A stretch of 64,000 nt of DNA from Zoroaster sp. YZ-2022 (Eukaryota; Echinodermata; Asteroidea; Forcipulatida; Zoroasteridae): positions 43,533,048 to 43,597,047 of the forward strand of contig CM055819.1 of assembly GCA_029582265.1 (NCBI GenBank), written 5' to 3'. The position numbers were made by a program, and so were the translations under genes. Below are positions 48,220-60,633 of the stretch, piece by piece. Numbering within the stretch: the first letter of the stretch is position 1; the number at the start of each line of letters is the position of its first letter. Under the pieces are notes generated by a model. The model saw only the letters and a list, made by a program, of their open reading frames with translations. It was not told the DNA's origin and made no database searches.

Positions 48220-48409
48220 CAGGGGCCACCGAGCTGCTAAGCAGAGCATTTTCCTTAGCAAATATTTTTGCTAAGCAATTTTTAACAGACTACCAGCCAA
48301 AGTGTACACCTTTTGTATGAAAGTTTGGCTGGTAACCATCACAACCTGCATAGCAAATTTCTGTTAAACAGTTTGTTCTGCTTAGTAGCTCTATGAAAAT
48401 GGCCCCCTG
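48220..48409. mobile_element. hAT-like MITE, 190 bp
   Basis: Ends CAGGGGCC and GGCCCCCTG with subterminal inverted GAGCTGCTAAGCAGA and TCTGCTTAGTAGCTC. CAGGGG-type ends suggest hAT, but an 8-bp target duplication is not evident. A decayed relative lies at 56376-56552. Confidence 0.55.
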
Positions 48410-48419
48410 TCTACCCCAG

Positions 48420-49350
48420 GGATGGTATTCACGTAACTTTACATAGCATGGTTCTTAACACTGGACTTAAATCTAAAGCACCCTGTTAACTTAAGTTAGG
48501 TCCTTAACTACCTCATTCACGGAATATCTAGGTACCCCACTTATCTTAGTACTCAACCTAAGACACAAAAACATCAATAATCGCACCGAATTAAACGTGT
48601 TGAAAGATATGATCGCGTCCATAGGCATTAGTTACTCATTATAGGGGTATTAACCCAATTTTGTTTAGATGCCCCCCTCAAAATATGTACCAACCTATAA
48701 GAAACAAGGAAAAATACTCAAAAAATCATTAGAGAGCGTTAATCCCCAGTACATGCCCCCTGAAGATTTGTTTTTGTGAAACGGCATGGCATCCTGACTT
48801 CTTGTGCAGATTACCTGTATACCGTTGTTGGGGCACCAGTCTATTTTGTTTAAAACACAGTGACAGGGAAACAATGAAGAGAACATCACTTCAACAATTA
48901 ATTTAAAGTACTTTCTCATAATTACCTGTTGAAATTTTAGCATACTATTCCATGACAACCTTTCAATTGCCTTATGAAACAAAAAAATCTGATTAAAAAG
49001 TAAAATTTATATGAACAAATCACAGTATTCAACTTCAAAGGTTACACAGTCGTAAACCTCATATTTATTTGGGAACTACCAACTTTGTATTCTCTTTCAC
49101 TATATCATCGTGATTGAACAAACTACAGTTCTATGACAGTAACCAGTGGGTTGATATTTAAGATGTTTACAACTCCCATGGAAATTTCTTGCAGTAATAC
49201 TTATGGGTGCATGGTGAATAATATTATTAATAATAAACAAACTTACCCAACTAAGGTTACAGATAATAAATAACTTCTATCACTGCCCAATTTTGCCATC
49301 CAACAATCCTTTTAGATGATATGATGTATGTACATTTAATAACCTAAATA
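48420..49350. other. No recognised features
   Basis: AT-rich sequence with short unrelated frames only. 47700-48219 is likewise empty apart from a G-rich patch near 47778-47802. Confidence 0.5.
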
Positions 49351-49354
49351 TATA

Positions 49355-49616
49355 CTACTCAAAACAATTTAGGGAACACCGGATTTTTAACATCAAATAG
49401 GTTTGAAATGTTCCATGAACCGGGATTTTCATTTGCAACCCCCTCTCTCTTTCAGTAGTCATGTCATGAAATGTGTAATCACTACATGCATCCTTTATCA
49501 TCTGTTTCATTGTGCAGTTGTTTCTCATCAATTCTGTGAAACATTGTGTTTATCTGAAATAAATGATCTTGCTTTAACTGAGATTATTCCGGTGTTCCTT
49601 AAATTATTTTGAGTAG
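49355..49616. mobile_element. Tc1/mariner-type MITE, 262 bp
   Basis: Inverted ends CTACTCAAAACAATTTAGGG and the near-complement (TTCCTTAAATTATTTTGAGTAG), about 29 bp, flanked by TA. No coding capacity. Confidence 0.8.
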
Positions 49617-49761
49617 TATATAATTGTCTTAATTGAGTTAAAACCCATCAACAAACCACGAACAGCTGATTAGTAACCATTTCTAGATCATCATTATAGG
49701 TTGATTTAATTTTACCCTAACACCGACGTGTGTTTTATAGCACTGTATAAACTACACAGGC

Positions 49762-49848
49762 GACTCGGGCGGGATTCGAACCCACGACCTCCTGCTTACT
49801 CGTGCAGACGTCTTAACATCTCGACCACCGAGCTTGCCCGATGACAAT
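49762..49848 (-). repeat. tRNA-derived SINE head
   Basis: The minus strand reads CAAGCTCGGTGGTCGAGATG (A box region) through GTGGGTTCGAATCCCGCCCG (B box). The ends TCGGGC and GCCCGA pair. The anticodon loop is not clean. It is probably a SINE head and not a working tRNA. Confidence 0.5.
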
Positions 49849-50683
49849 TGGCCGGCTAAAATCCCATATAGCAGCGGGTTCCGCGATATATTATATGTGT
49901 GGTACGTAATCACATAATTTATAGTCTGGTAACCACCATTATGTATGTCTCTACAGTCCATATGGAGTCAGGGAACCATTACGTTAAACTGACAACAGAG
50001 GGCGCCCTTCAACCAAAACTTTCAGGGGGCATGTACATGAGGGTTAGAAATATCAAATTTTTATTTTAATGATTTAGTCTTGTTTCTAATAGGCCTGTAC
50101 ATATTTTGAGGGGGCAGAATATAAAAAAGTCAAAAAAGTGAAATAATACCCCCTACAGCTTGTGCAAAAGAAAACAAACAACAATAGCTTACTTTATTAA
50201 TGCACAATTGCATGGCTCGACGTGGCTTGATTATTGGTGAACAGCATTGTTATAACTACAGAAATAATTGGGAACACAACGTATTTGGGGAATACAACGA
50301 TACATTTATTCTGACATAACTGACTGGATGGAAGCCATCTTTAGAACACACATGCCTGACAAGACACAAACAATTGAGGGCGCTATGATGAAATACTGAA
50401 TCCTCAGGTTACTAAACTCCTCCCATTTAAGATAACACAACACTTCCAATGTTCCCAAAACACAGCCGCACTTTAACTTTGCAATGACAATAAACAAACA
50501 TCCAGTAAATTATTTGGCTTCCTAATTACAATGCTGTTTGTTGATAATTTGAATGCGAACGACCAACTTCAATATAATGCATAACAAGATCCTCTGACTA
50601 AATGTTCAATGGTTGAATACAGTTCATTGTCCAATTGTTGAGTATTGGTACAAAGGATTTTAAGTGTATACATGTATTCTACT
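49849..50683. other. No recognised features
   Basis: No gene or bounded repeat could be supported. Confidence 0.5.
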
Positions 50684-50977
50684 TTAAAGGTCCTATGAAA
50701 TAGGTTTTTTTCATTGTATACAATAAAGTATGCCTACTGGAAAATATATTTGTCATTTGTAATTTTCCCCCTCACGTTTATACCATAAAAATATTAATTT
50801 TTAAATTTAGGGGGTGCTTTTCGACACGCCCATATCCCCTCATTAGCATAAAATTCGTGACATACACTTAGGCAATTCCCGATCCGCGATACAACGCACC
50901 ACTGCATGCAGAATGTTGCTAGAGAAAAAGTTTCCTACAGTTTTCTGTCAGGTTTGAAGCTTATTATTTTCGATAAT

Positions 50978-51300
50978 GCAATCGATGTGTGTCGCTGCAG
51001 GTTGCAGCAACACCACCAAAGACGGTGTTAGTCTACACCAATTTCCGTCTGATCCAAAATACAGACGTATTTGGACGGCTAAAGTCAAGCTGACCAGAGC
51101 GAAGTCGTCGGGACCGACGGAACACTCATTCTTATAAAGTGCAGACATGCTTTGAACGGGGCCTTCACAGCGAGTTCGGTATGGCTTATGAGGCCATGCT
51201 GCTACCAGATGCAATTCCAACGATATTCCCGCTAAGTAAGAAGGCCGTGAAGGCTCCAACGAAGAAGAGAGGTGTTTTTTTAAGCGAGAAAGACTCAGGG
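50978..51300 (+). pseudogene. THAP zinc-finger domain exon, frameshifted
   Basis: MQSMCVAAGCSNTTKDGVSL, then HQFPSDPKYRRIWTAKVKLT and EHSFL, followed by TAA, matches the first half of a THAP domain (C-x4-C start; FP and W positions). In another frame from about 51135, CFERGLHSEFGMAYEAMLLP and DAIPTIFPLSKKA give the second half, including the usual AIPTIF end. A frameshift or small deletion near 51130-51145 removes the central Cys/His region. The exon ends at a strong donor (GACTCAGG, then GTAAGT at 51299). THAP domains bind DNA through a C2CH zinc site. Confidence 0.75.
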
Positions 51301-51724
51301 TAAGTGGCCATTTAGTTATACTCCCATGCATAACCCAGTCCACTTCCGTGCAAAACGACACCATGCTCACCGTCACGGCATGAAAACATGCCGTGATTTC
51401 CGCATTAATAAAAAAAACATCGTGTCTGATTTTATATCCTGGCAAGACAAACATAAAAACATTAAACCTTTCTCATTATGCCTGCGCTTGTTTTGAGTTT
51501 GTTTTTAAATGATCAGAACTTTGACTCAACTGTTTATGTTAATTCATAAAATAACACCGTAATGTTAGCATTGCCTTCAGTGTGTATTCCGACCGCATGA
51601 TGGGGGTTGCGCTGCGTTTCACGGTACATCCGTGGCTGGGTTATCGCTGTTCGAGTGCATGTTTATGTGACACTTGCCAAAGGACGGACGAGGAAAAAGC
51701 TTCTTTGGTGATCAATTCTTTATT

Positions 51725-51799
51725 AACTGAATATAAAAGGAGAGAAGGAGCTATTAATATTGCGTCTCCTCTGCTTCGGAATAACTGTGTGTGTAAATT
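51725..51799. repeat. 75-bp direct repeat, copy 1
   Basis: CTGAATATAAAAGGAGAGAA through GGAATAACTGTGTGTGTAAA recurs at 52780-52852 with few changes. Both copies are inside the THAP element. Confidence 0.8.
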
Positions 51800-52779
51800 T
51801 AAAACCCTGTGCGGCTCCGACCAAAAATCCAAACGCGGTTACACCAAGGTACTTGTTGAAACAGTACATGGGGTTTGGGCATAATAGTCATGTGGGGTGA
51901 GCACAATCCTTTATCAAAAATGGTAATTATAAGAATAGAAATAGTCTGGGCCCAACCCAACAGTTTTTAGCAAAAAACTAATTTATTTTCCCATAGACAA
52001 TGAGGCAACATCTTACTAATTACAGATGGGCTTTCATCAGGCCCCCTATATCTCCTATTACATGCAACAGCCGCCAGCTACAATCCCGCAACTCCCAATA
52101 TCCAACACTACAACCCCTACCTCCAGCCAACAATAACTATCCAATAACTAGATCACAAGGTGCCGCCCACACGCCCTGAAGGTTTGTTTTTGTTTACATT
52201 GAGCAGTGACAGGATAAGTGATAAGTGACTGCCTGCTAAGCCCCTTTGTACAGGAACAACGTGGCAATAGCCAGATGTCTGGGTTTGACAGCGAAAATCT
52301 TGGCTATGTTGCCAACTGGGGCTAAAGGGACTCTACCATCGTTTCTGGCTATGTCTGGATGGGGCACTTATGGAGAATGAAAAAAATTGGCCGAGCCAAT
52401 TAAGCGAAACCCTTTAATTAAAAAAAAACCCGACTCTACAAAACAGTACCTCCGCTGTTTACAAAAGTTACTAAATACACTTATAAATACACTTATAATA
52501 CACTTATAAATACACTTATGAATAAATATGTGAACGATAAATGCTCTTGAAGTAAGGCAGGTTACAAAATGTAAGATTTAAACCTTTTTAGCGTTTCCCG
52601 CCATAAGGTAAGTATCGGCCACCATCTTTTATCGGCCACCAAATATTTTAAAACTAAAATACCCTTTTATAAGACTAAACCTCACAGATATTAATATGAA
52701 GTCTACTTAGTAAATATAGATAAATATAACATAAATAAGTGAAATAAGATAAATATCAATAAATAAAATTGTATTTACC

Positions 52780-52852
52780 TGAATATAAAAGGAGAGAAGG
52801 AGCGATTAAGATTGCGTCTCCTCTGCTTCGGAATAACTGTGTGTGTAAATTT
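52780..52852. repeat. 75-bp direct repeat, copy 2
   Basis: Partner of 51725-51799. A short ATACACTTATAA tandem repeat (about four units) lies between them at 52475-52525. Confidence 0.8.
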
Positions 52853-53720
52853 GGCTCATGTGAGGGCGCAATAGAATTTTGGCTAATTTGCATAAGAAAG
52901 GTGATTTAAATATAACGAAAGGAAAACGGCGGATGGATATCAGAATTATAGCAATGAAATTAAGCAATGAAATTAAATATATAAAGGGGGGTAAATGTTT
53001 GTCTGTCACATTTATATTACGCAAGTCTTGTGTAAACACGTTGCAAGCATGTTGTAAAGCTTAAATCCTTTAGGTCAATATGAGTTAAGTCTAATTTCCA
53101 TACAATCTATGATACAATGGGGCTTAGTGTTTATAACCCGATCAAAGTATGGCACCAAAACACATACCGCCTATATCCGCGAGAATGTATAGGAATTCTC
53201 TGCCTTTGTGTACGTCACGAACGTTTCGTTAAAACTTCGACAATTCGGGGTGTCAATTTTTGATTATTAGATAAACCATTAATAATCCACTCGATTAAAA
53301 TTGTTTTTAATTCATACCAATCAATGTAACAGCACCAAAAAATAAAGTTTGGTAAATACACTCTTCACAGGACCTTTAATACATCGCATTATAATTTTGA
53401 GTCCTAATCACAAAATTGTAATGATAGTCACTGGGAAACCATAACGATCTGGTTTTCTATGAGTGTGCGTAGATCTGCGTAGTTCAGTTTCTGGTTTAGT
53501 GTCATGTGGTATACAACAGGTCCTTGTTCCATATAAGGAAAGGTATTTAACGAAAGTAAAGTGAGTGACAACTTAGAAAGGAGGGCGTGTTCTAGGGGTA
53601 AGCTATATTGCATGAGGGGAGCAGCGGTTGCGCCTGGGAGCACGGCACACGGACCAAGGCCTATGACTGAGCGGGCCAGTCACGGTGACTGTTTGGCCGT
53701 GCTACACCCGAGTGCGGCTA

Positions 53721-54042
53721 TAAGCCAGGCACTTCGTGTATGACGTCACCAAGTGCAGGCTCATCACATGACGCCCATTTACGAATTCTCAATTCGTCAA
53801 AAAATTTACTTACGGAGAGGTTAATAAAATTCAAACAACAAACAGGCATTTTTTTTTGCAAACTGATGTTTTATACCTACCTGTTTACAATTATGAGTGA
53901 AATACTGCAAACACTGTGACTCGATATAAGCACGCACACGTGTGCATATTGTTTATAATTATGTTTGCAAATGGGTTCTCAACTGGGCGCCGCGCAATAC
54001 CAGATCAAACACAGTGACGTCATACACGAAGTGCCTGGCTTA
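53721..54042. mobile_element. MITE with CRE-bearing inverted ends, 322 bp
   Basis: Ends TAAGCCAGGCACTTCGTGTA and its exact complement, continuing into TGACGTCA in both arms (about 53741 and 54014), flanked by TA. No coding capacity. Nothing recognisable was found in 54045-54380. Confidence 0.8.
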
Positions 54043-54380
54043 TAGGCGCCCTCTGCTACACCCACGAACCGTGTTCAGTGTGAAGGATGGACTCCGAGGA
54101 AAGTAGGAGGAAAATAGACTAAGTCCAAAGGACGGCTCCAAGCCACGTGGCGGGAGGGTGTGGCACTCACGCAAGGCTCTCGCTGGTGTTGCATTATGCA
54201 TTGCGTTAGCGCTGGATAAGCATGAGCAAAAGTAGCATCCTTGTATGGATTGCATATTCATAGCGGACAATCGAGGGTCTGGGAAAACAAACCCTGGGAC
54301 TTAGACTGCTTGAAATTGCATCGTAAGCAAAATATTGGAAATGGAAGAAGTGAAATGGAGGGTGCTAATATTGATCAAAA

Positions 54381-54659
54381 TCAAAGGGTAAGATTCGTAA
54401 CACTACCATTATCTGTGACAATAATTTCTGGTAGCCTGTGAGTTGCGAAAGACTGACAAAGTTTCTCGATTGTAGCTTGCGATGTTGCACCATGCATAGC
54501 GTTGATATTCAGCCATTTATGCGCATCTACGATGATGAGAAACATTCTGCCCATAAATTGACCTGCATAGTCTAAATGCAAACGTAACCATGGTCGACGG
54601 TGCCACTCCCAAGGGTGAAGTGGTGCGACTGGCGGGTATTTTCGCGAGAGTTGACACAA
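54381..54659 (-). pseudogene. Ty3/Gypsy integrase fragment
   Basis: Reads CQLSRKYPPVAPLHPWEWHR, then LHLDYAGQFMGRMFLIIVDA and EIIVTDNGSV, the first two catalytic aspartate blocks of a Gypsy integrase. The Glu block and all other domains are missing. It abuts a TE2 end at about 54650. Confidence 0.75.
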
Positions 54660-54968
54660 GCGAGAGGGAGGGCATGTTGAGGGGAAGGGATGTAATCATC
54701 AACAGTTCATCCACATTGCAACACTTGCACATCTAAACAAAATCGATTATCACTGCATTTAAAAACTTGGTCCCATCGTCAATTTGACCTCTCTTGGAAA
54801 AGTATTCATAACTCTGTCAAAAATTATCAGATTTGGACGTTTGATGTCTGATTTTAAAGTGGAAAGGTGTATCTTTCAAACCATACCTATATTATCTATG
54901 TTGGTTACTCATTTTACGTCTGGCATTCCGTTAAATTTTGTTTGCATTTTTTTTGAGACACACTGTAT
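54660..54968. mobile_element. Single end of a TE2-family transposon
   Basis: Matches the left part of TE2 (25763 inward, and the piece near 26980-27070) in opposite orientation and ends GAGACACACTG before TATA. The other end is missing. It shows the TE2 sequence without TE3. Confidence 0.75.
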
Positions 54969-54974
54969 AAAGGT

Positions 54975-56375
54975 TTTCATACGTCAATTAGTTCGTATAC
55001 ATTCCCATACCTCTTCTCAACGACCTATAATCCGTTCGTATCACAAAGATGTGAAACAAGCAGTACTTTTCATAAATAGGATATTTCCTTTATTGGTAGC
55101 TGTTAATACATAGATAATTAGTCCCACTTGTATGACAAAGTCAACATTACAATGCATTTAATCATTTTATTCAGGGAAGGTTTGCCCTTTTTGCTTCCTT
55201 CCGTCGGTGAAACAAAACTTTGTCTATTATGTATTGATAAATTGCGGTCATATACTTAATACATACATCATTGTCAAACTATATTCCTCCTCATAAAACT
55301 CAGCCGGTGAATTTATACCTCCAGCGAATTTTATTTGGCTCTGAAGGGCTGTTTCAATGATGTTTTGTAAGTTTGAAAAATACAAAAAAGCGGCCATGAC
55401 ACTTTAAGAGCCCCGCTTGGGTGAATGCTAGTTCTCAATCGTTTGGAGCTCATAGCTAAATGTGCAAACGTATCCGAAAACAAATAATGCTCTGTGCCGC
55501 ATGAGGGCGCTGCTCATAAAACGACTTAACCAAGTCCTTCCTATATTACTACGTTACAAAGCATTATTTACACTGGAATCACATCATGACAGCGTATACG
55601 TACATATCAGAGAACTCTTTAACTTACTTGTTCGTACCCCCACCCCCGTTGGGCAGACACAAAATATGTAATCGATTGTACTGGAATAGTTTTTTAGGGA
55701 AGGTTGGCTTTGTTTGAGATGAGCGATGGGTCATGAATTGCATTTGTTTTTTGTTTGTTAGTTTGTTGCCGTTGTTGTATGTTTATTGGGGGTGGGGGTA
55801 AATTGATTGTTTCCAATTCCAATGATCGCGCCCCTCCTATGCGACACATCCTCCTTCCCATACCCCGTAACCCTCTACCCCACCCAAGTTACATTTTTAG
55901 GGAGTTAAATCGGGTCTATATTTGGAAATATTTTACAAATGTTTTCAATATTTGTTTAATGTAATTGAAAGTGCAACTGAGGAGTTGAGGGTGGGAGGTG
56001 GGGGGGGATATTCCGCTATGGCATAACCTTCACAAAATTGTCGGCACCTTTGCGATAAATCGATTGAATGTTTTTGGTTTTTTTAATTCATTTATTGAAT
56101 TACAAATCAAACGTTTGGAAACCAATTGATCCTCCAATAAAAACCTTAATTCTAATTACGGAGAATTTTAGGTTAATTAAAGAATTTTTTTCTATTTTCG
56201 TCCTTTAATTTCCGTCCTTAAATTATTACGTAACAAGTTCATTTCAGCCAAGTCTACAGACTTTCCCTTTCAGATGCATAACACGTCTGTGAGTTACCCT
56301 CCTCAGTTCTGCAACCTGTTCTGCCCATGTCCGCATAGGCTCCCCTCCCCTTGTTATGTGGGCTTCTTAACCATT
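54975..56375. other. No recognised features
   Basis: AT-rich with a few G-rich patches (55790, 55990). Open frames are short and unrelated to known domains. Confidence 0.5.
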
Positions 56376-56552
56376 GTAGACCAACTCCACTACCCGTGTG
56401 TATTCACGTAGCAAGGTTACTAAAGCTGTTTGAAGTAAGCAACCAGCCAAAGTCTATACAATTTGTATACAAACTGTGGCTACTAACCAATACAACCTGC
56501 TACACAATTAGTTCTGCTAAGCAAATTGTTCTGCTTAGAAGAGCTGGGTCCA
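56376..56552. mobile_element. Decayed relative of the hAT-like MITE
   Basis: Shares CCAGCCAAAGT and the GTTCTGCTTAG block with 48220-48409 and has the same hairpin plan, but the ends are eroded. Confidence 0.5.
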
Positions 56553-56749
56553 AATTTAGAATTCATATGTTTCTATTTTTGTTTAATTAGATTTTGATCA
56601 TGATTTTTGACATTCATATTCTTAAGATGAGATTTTTTGGTTGTATACATGTTTTTGCATGGCCTATCACTTCGCAGTGACTTGCCTTATTCACTGCTAC
56701 AGTATTCATGGTCTCCCATCACTGTATTGTAGTGCCAGCCTCACAGAGT

Positions 56750-58503
56750 GCATACAGGTATAAATAGCTGATGGTTGAAATTTATAATATTTTAAATTAT
56801 ATTTATTTGGCTTGTCCATAATTACACTAAATTATACATGCATATACGTTGTTGTTTGACCACAATACATGTTTTTCACATGGAATCTTACTACTGTATT
56901 ATACATTGAGTTTAAATATTTATGGTGTATTTTACAATGTATGACTGCTGTAAAATCATCCAGGCTGCAGTTATGTTACATGAAGTAATTAACATTTTCA
57001 ATTTTCCCCGTAAATTGGCTGTGGAACAGTCATTGTTTTTATTTAATTTTATTTAATTTTTTTAATAAGTAACCTGTCATCATAATACTTAATTAATCGC
57101 ATCCATTACTACAATAATGATGTTCATATTGCGCGACGGGATTAGCTATTAATATAAAACTATTACATTTTAGCAGATAGGCTGGGTATTGGGAAAGGAG
57201 CAGTCAGGGCCATAGTGAAGGCATAATCAGTGGTTGTGTGGAAGCCAATCTGCCGACTGACTTCACCGTCAAAATCGCTGAACGAGGGGGAAGGGGGTAG
57301 TCATGATAGTTCTTTAGGGGAGGGGGTAAGCGTGAAAATGTCTTGAGGGGGGTAGACGTGAGAATTTGTTGGGGTACATTTTCCACAGGAAAATAGCAGA
57401 ACGGGGGCAGGGTGCAGTACGCACATTCCTTAACTTTTCTCACGAAAATTAAAATAAATAAATAAAACCATTTCTCAGAATGATTGAGATTTTGAGATAA
57501 TACATCGTTAATTTGATAATCTGATAATTGGCAATGTTGTGCTTTTAAACATTGCATGTACTTTAACCATACGTGTGTGTGTGTATGTGACCCTATTTTT
57601 GGTGCAGTGTGCCCTCCCCCTTTTATACCCATATGACCTGTCTTCTAGCCCCCTTTTCGATAACATGGATACCCGCTACCATGAAAGAACCAATATCAAA
57701 TTGTTAGTTTCTTAAAGTCTGAATCATATTTTCAGACTGGCTTTGCTGTGAATGTTTCAACGAATAACCATTTTCAAGCCACATATCATTTCATTGATAT
57801 CGATTTCATTGATATTTTTTTAAATATTAAAAAAAAAACCAATAATGAACATTTTGTAACATGCTGGTATCCGTCAGAAATGACACACAAGCAAAATCAG
57901 CTAAACCAAAAATTAATCTTTCTTAATTGTTATTAAGAAAGTATTGTTATAAGTCAGTCATCATTACCCCTCCCCCTCGTTCAGCGATTTTGAAGGTGTT
58001 CTATTTTGTTATGCCGCTGAAGTCAGTCGGCAGATTGGCTTCCACACAGCCAGTGATTATGCATTCACTATGGCCCTGACTGCTCCTTCCCCATTGTCCA
58101 GTCTGTCTGCTATTAGCTTTATATTAATAGCTAATCCCGTCGCGCAATATGAACATCATTATTGTAGTAATGGATGCGATTAATTGTTATGATGACAGGT
58201 CATTTATCAAATAACAAAACAAAACAAAACCAATGACGGTTCCACAGCTAAGTTTACGAGGGAATTGAAAATATTAATTACTTTATGTAAATAAATATAG
58301 CCTCGATGATAACTATAGCCTCGACACATTATATATATATAGAAGACACAATTTACTCAATTTACATGTATAAGATCTTAGTGGATTCCATGTGAAAAAC
58401 ATGTACTGTGGCCAGACAACAACGTGTCTCTGTAATTTAAGCGAAAATAAATGTAATTTAGAATATTATAAATTTCAACCATCAGCTGTATACAGCTGTA
58501 TGA
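56750..58503. repeat. Large inverted repeat (foldback), arms about 550 bp
   Basis: Left arm 56750-57308 and right arm 57957-58503 are inverted copies with modest divergence. Anchors include CAATCTGCCGACTGACTTCA with GTCAGTCGGCAGATTGGCTT, and ACATTATTACTACAAT-type sequence around the GCGCGACGGGATTAGCTATT block. The spacer is about 650 bp. No transposase was found. A transcript would fold into long double-stranded RNA. Confidence 0.85.
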
Positions 58504-58509
58504 CATTCT

Positions 58510-59800
58510 ATGAAGCTCGTTTGTTGTTTTTGAAAACAGAAAAATAATAAACAAATTATAGCATGAATTGCACGTGTATTTTCTGCTCTAAAGTACATGA
58601 TTTACACTAGTTTTTTTTCTTCAGCCGTTTAGAAAGCAGATTATTGTTAGAGCCAAATGTAAAACCCTTATATATTGATAATGTTGGTAAAACGTCTTCC
58701 AAAAGTATCCTTGCTTGAATCAAAATATTACATTAAAAAACAACCTAAAAAGTTAAAACTTTCGTCGACATCGAGAAAATAGTGAAAATACTTTTAGATT
58801 TGTCTAACGTAGAATTTTTGTCCCCGGGGGACAACAATTCAGTTAGGAATTGTTTTACTAATTTTACTAAAACTATAGCAGGTCTGATATAAATATTTCA
58901 AATAAGTTTCATGTAAAACTGAGATCATTTATGTGTTTGGAGATTACCAATAGCACAAGAGAGCTCTAAGTAAAGTTATGTTAAACATAATTAAATAATA
59001 AAAAACAATTGAAAATTGCAAAATTATCAGTTCAATTTTGCAGAAATTTGGGAAATATTTAGGATCATTGCTAATACGAGAAATTTATTATAATAACAAA
59101 TTATGTTTTCAAATTATGTAACAAGGACCTGCTCTTTTCAGCGACGCTAATACCCTCTTTTCAAATGTTTGTGACTGGTTTAAAGCTAATCGATTGTCGT
59201 TAAACCTTAATAAATACAACCACACGATCCTTTGTAAAAAAATAAAAAAATAAAAATAAAAAAAATCCAAACAACAGATCCCAAATGTTGACTTCACAAA
59301 ATTCCTTGTTGTTTTCATTGACAGCCACCTCACATTATTTCCCAGCTTAAATATTGTGGCGGGTTTCCCAGGCTCAACCTAAGTTCGATAGGGTCAAGTC
59401 AGACACCATTTGTGGTGACAACAATTCCCCAAACTAAGATTCTTCCCTAGACGAGATACCAATCGGAGCGATCTCTGGGCCAGGGGTCCGTTTTGATGGA
59501 ACTCTACCACTAATTGTGACTGATTGTTAAGTCTATGCCAGCACACAGTTACTCGGAGAAACAAAGCACCTGAAAACAGAATTGTTGGTACAACAATATG
59601 ATTTATTCAAACTGAAATTAGCAACATTACTGTGATTGGGTTGGGATTGGTACATTTATTTACACCTGGGTCTTCTTCCTTTTTAAGTTCAATGTATAAT
59701 TGACAGGCAAGTTTGCAATGAAAAGCACGCAGCTCGCATCAGCATTACACCACCACGTCAGCAATGCACACAAGCATCAGCACTAAACAACATCGTCAGT
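58510..59800. other. No recognised gene
   Basis: AT-rich. The part from about 59350 onward may belong to the 3' LTR of the Gypsy element at 60634, but no second LTR is available to set its limits. Confidence 0.4.
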
Positions 59801-60190
59801 GTCAGGAAATTTGCTCATTAAATATTCACAGGAAATTTTGCTCATTAAATATTCATAGGAATTTTTTACATTGGTTTTAAGATGCACAGTGTTTCGTTCT
59901 AAATGACCTATTCTAAGCGCACTTTTAGCTTTTAGAAAATACACAGAATTTATTTTATACAAAATTAAGTCTGACTCGTGGCTCATTAAAAATTTGCACC
60001 GATTTTTAAGAGAATGAATTTCTACAGAATAAACCAAAATTTTGCTAATTAAATATTCACAAGATATTTTACACTGATTTAAGAGTTTGAATTCATGCAA
60101 AGTAAACAGAAATTTTGCTAATTAAATATTCACAATATATTTTGCACTGATTTAAGAGGTTGAATTTATACAGAATTTGTATAAGAATTT
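59800..60190. repeat. Imperfect tandem repeats, probably within a Gypsy LTR
   Basis: TTTTGCT(C/A)ATTAAATATTC recurs four times (about 59812, 59840, 60041, 60113), with related bases between. A purine-rich AGGGGGAACG on the minus strand near 60255 could be the polypurine tract. The LTR limits are inference. Confidence 0.5.
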
Positions 60191-60633
60191 ACACATAAAT
60201 TGACAAAATGTATACACAATTATCAGACTGATTTTTATAAATCCATCACAACTTCTACGTTCCCCCTAATATTTTTTGGGAATATCTCAACAAGTATTCC
60301 ATGAATTAAAAAAATTAAAAAAGCAATTGACAGAATGACATGTTCTACACAGCTCGTAATGAAATGGTTGAAATTCAATCATTCATACACAATTGACAGT
60401 GATTTGAATGAAAATTCAGCAAAAAAGGTTGCAGTACAAAACAATGCTTCAAGGGCACGTTACACATGTAGTTTTCTGTAAGAACACAGTTATGGAGAAT
60501 AATGGACCAATTCCATATTAAACTCTTGCTCTACCCTTCTAAAACAATGGACATGCATGTTGCATGTTGCTCTTTGAATATTATTTTCCTATTATGAAAC
60601 AGCCATCAATACCATTGTTATTGATTGAGTATT

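Larger units (their letters stand above)
50688..53375 (+). mobile_element. THAP-domain transposon remnant (P-like or TTAA element)
   Basis: Inverted ends AGGTCCTATGAA (50688) and TTCACAGGACCT (to 53375), each bordered by TTAA (50684-50687, 53376-53379). Inside is a broken THAP domain (50978-51300). THAP domains form the DNA-binding N-terminus of P-element transposases, while TTAA duplication is typical of piggyBac. The mix is noted, not resolved. No catalytic domain was recognised. Confidence 0.55.

Noticed and set aside
50948..51454. Minus-strand frame of 168 codons
   Set aside because: It is the antisense shadow of the THAP exon, whose plus-strand reading has clear THAP motifs.
51582..51884. 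100-codon plus-strand frame after the THAP exon as a second THAP-gene exon
   Set aside because: An acceptor-like TTCAG precedes it, but the peptide matches nothing, and part of it is the 75-bp direct repeat.
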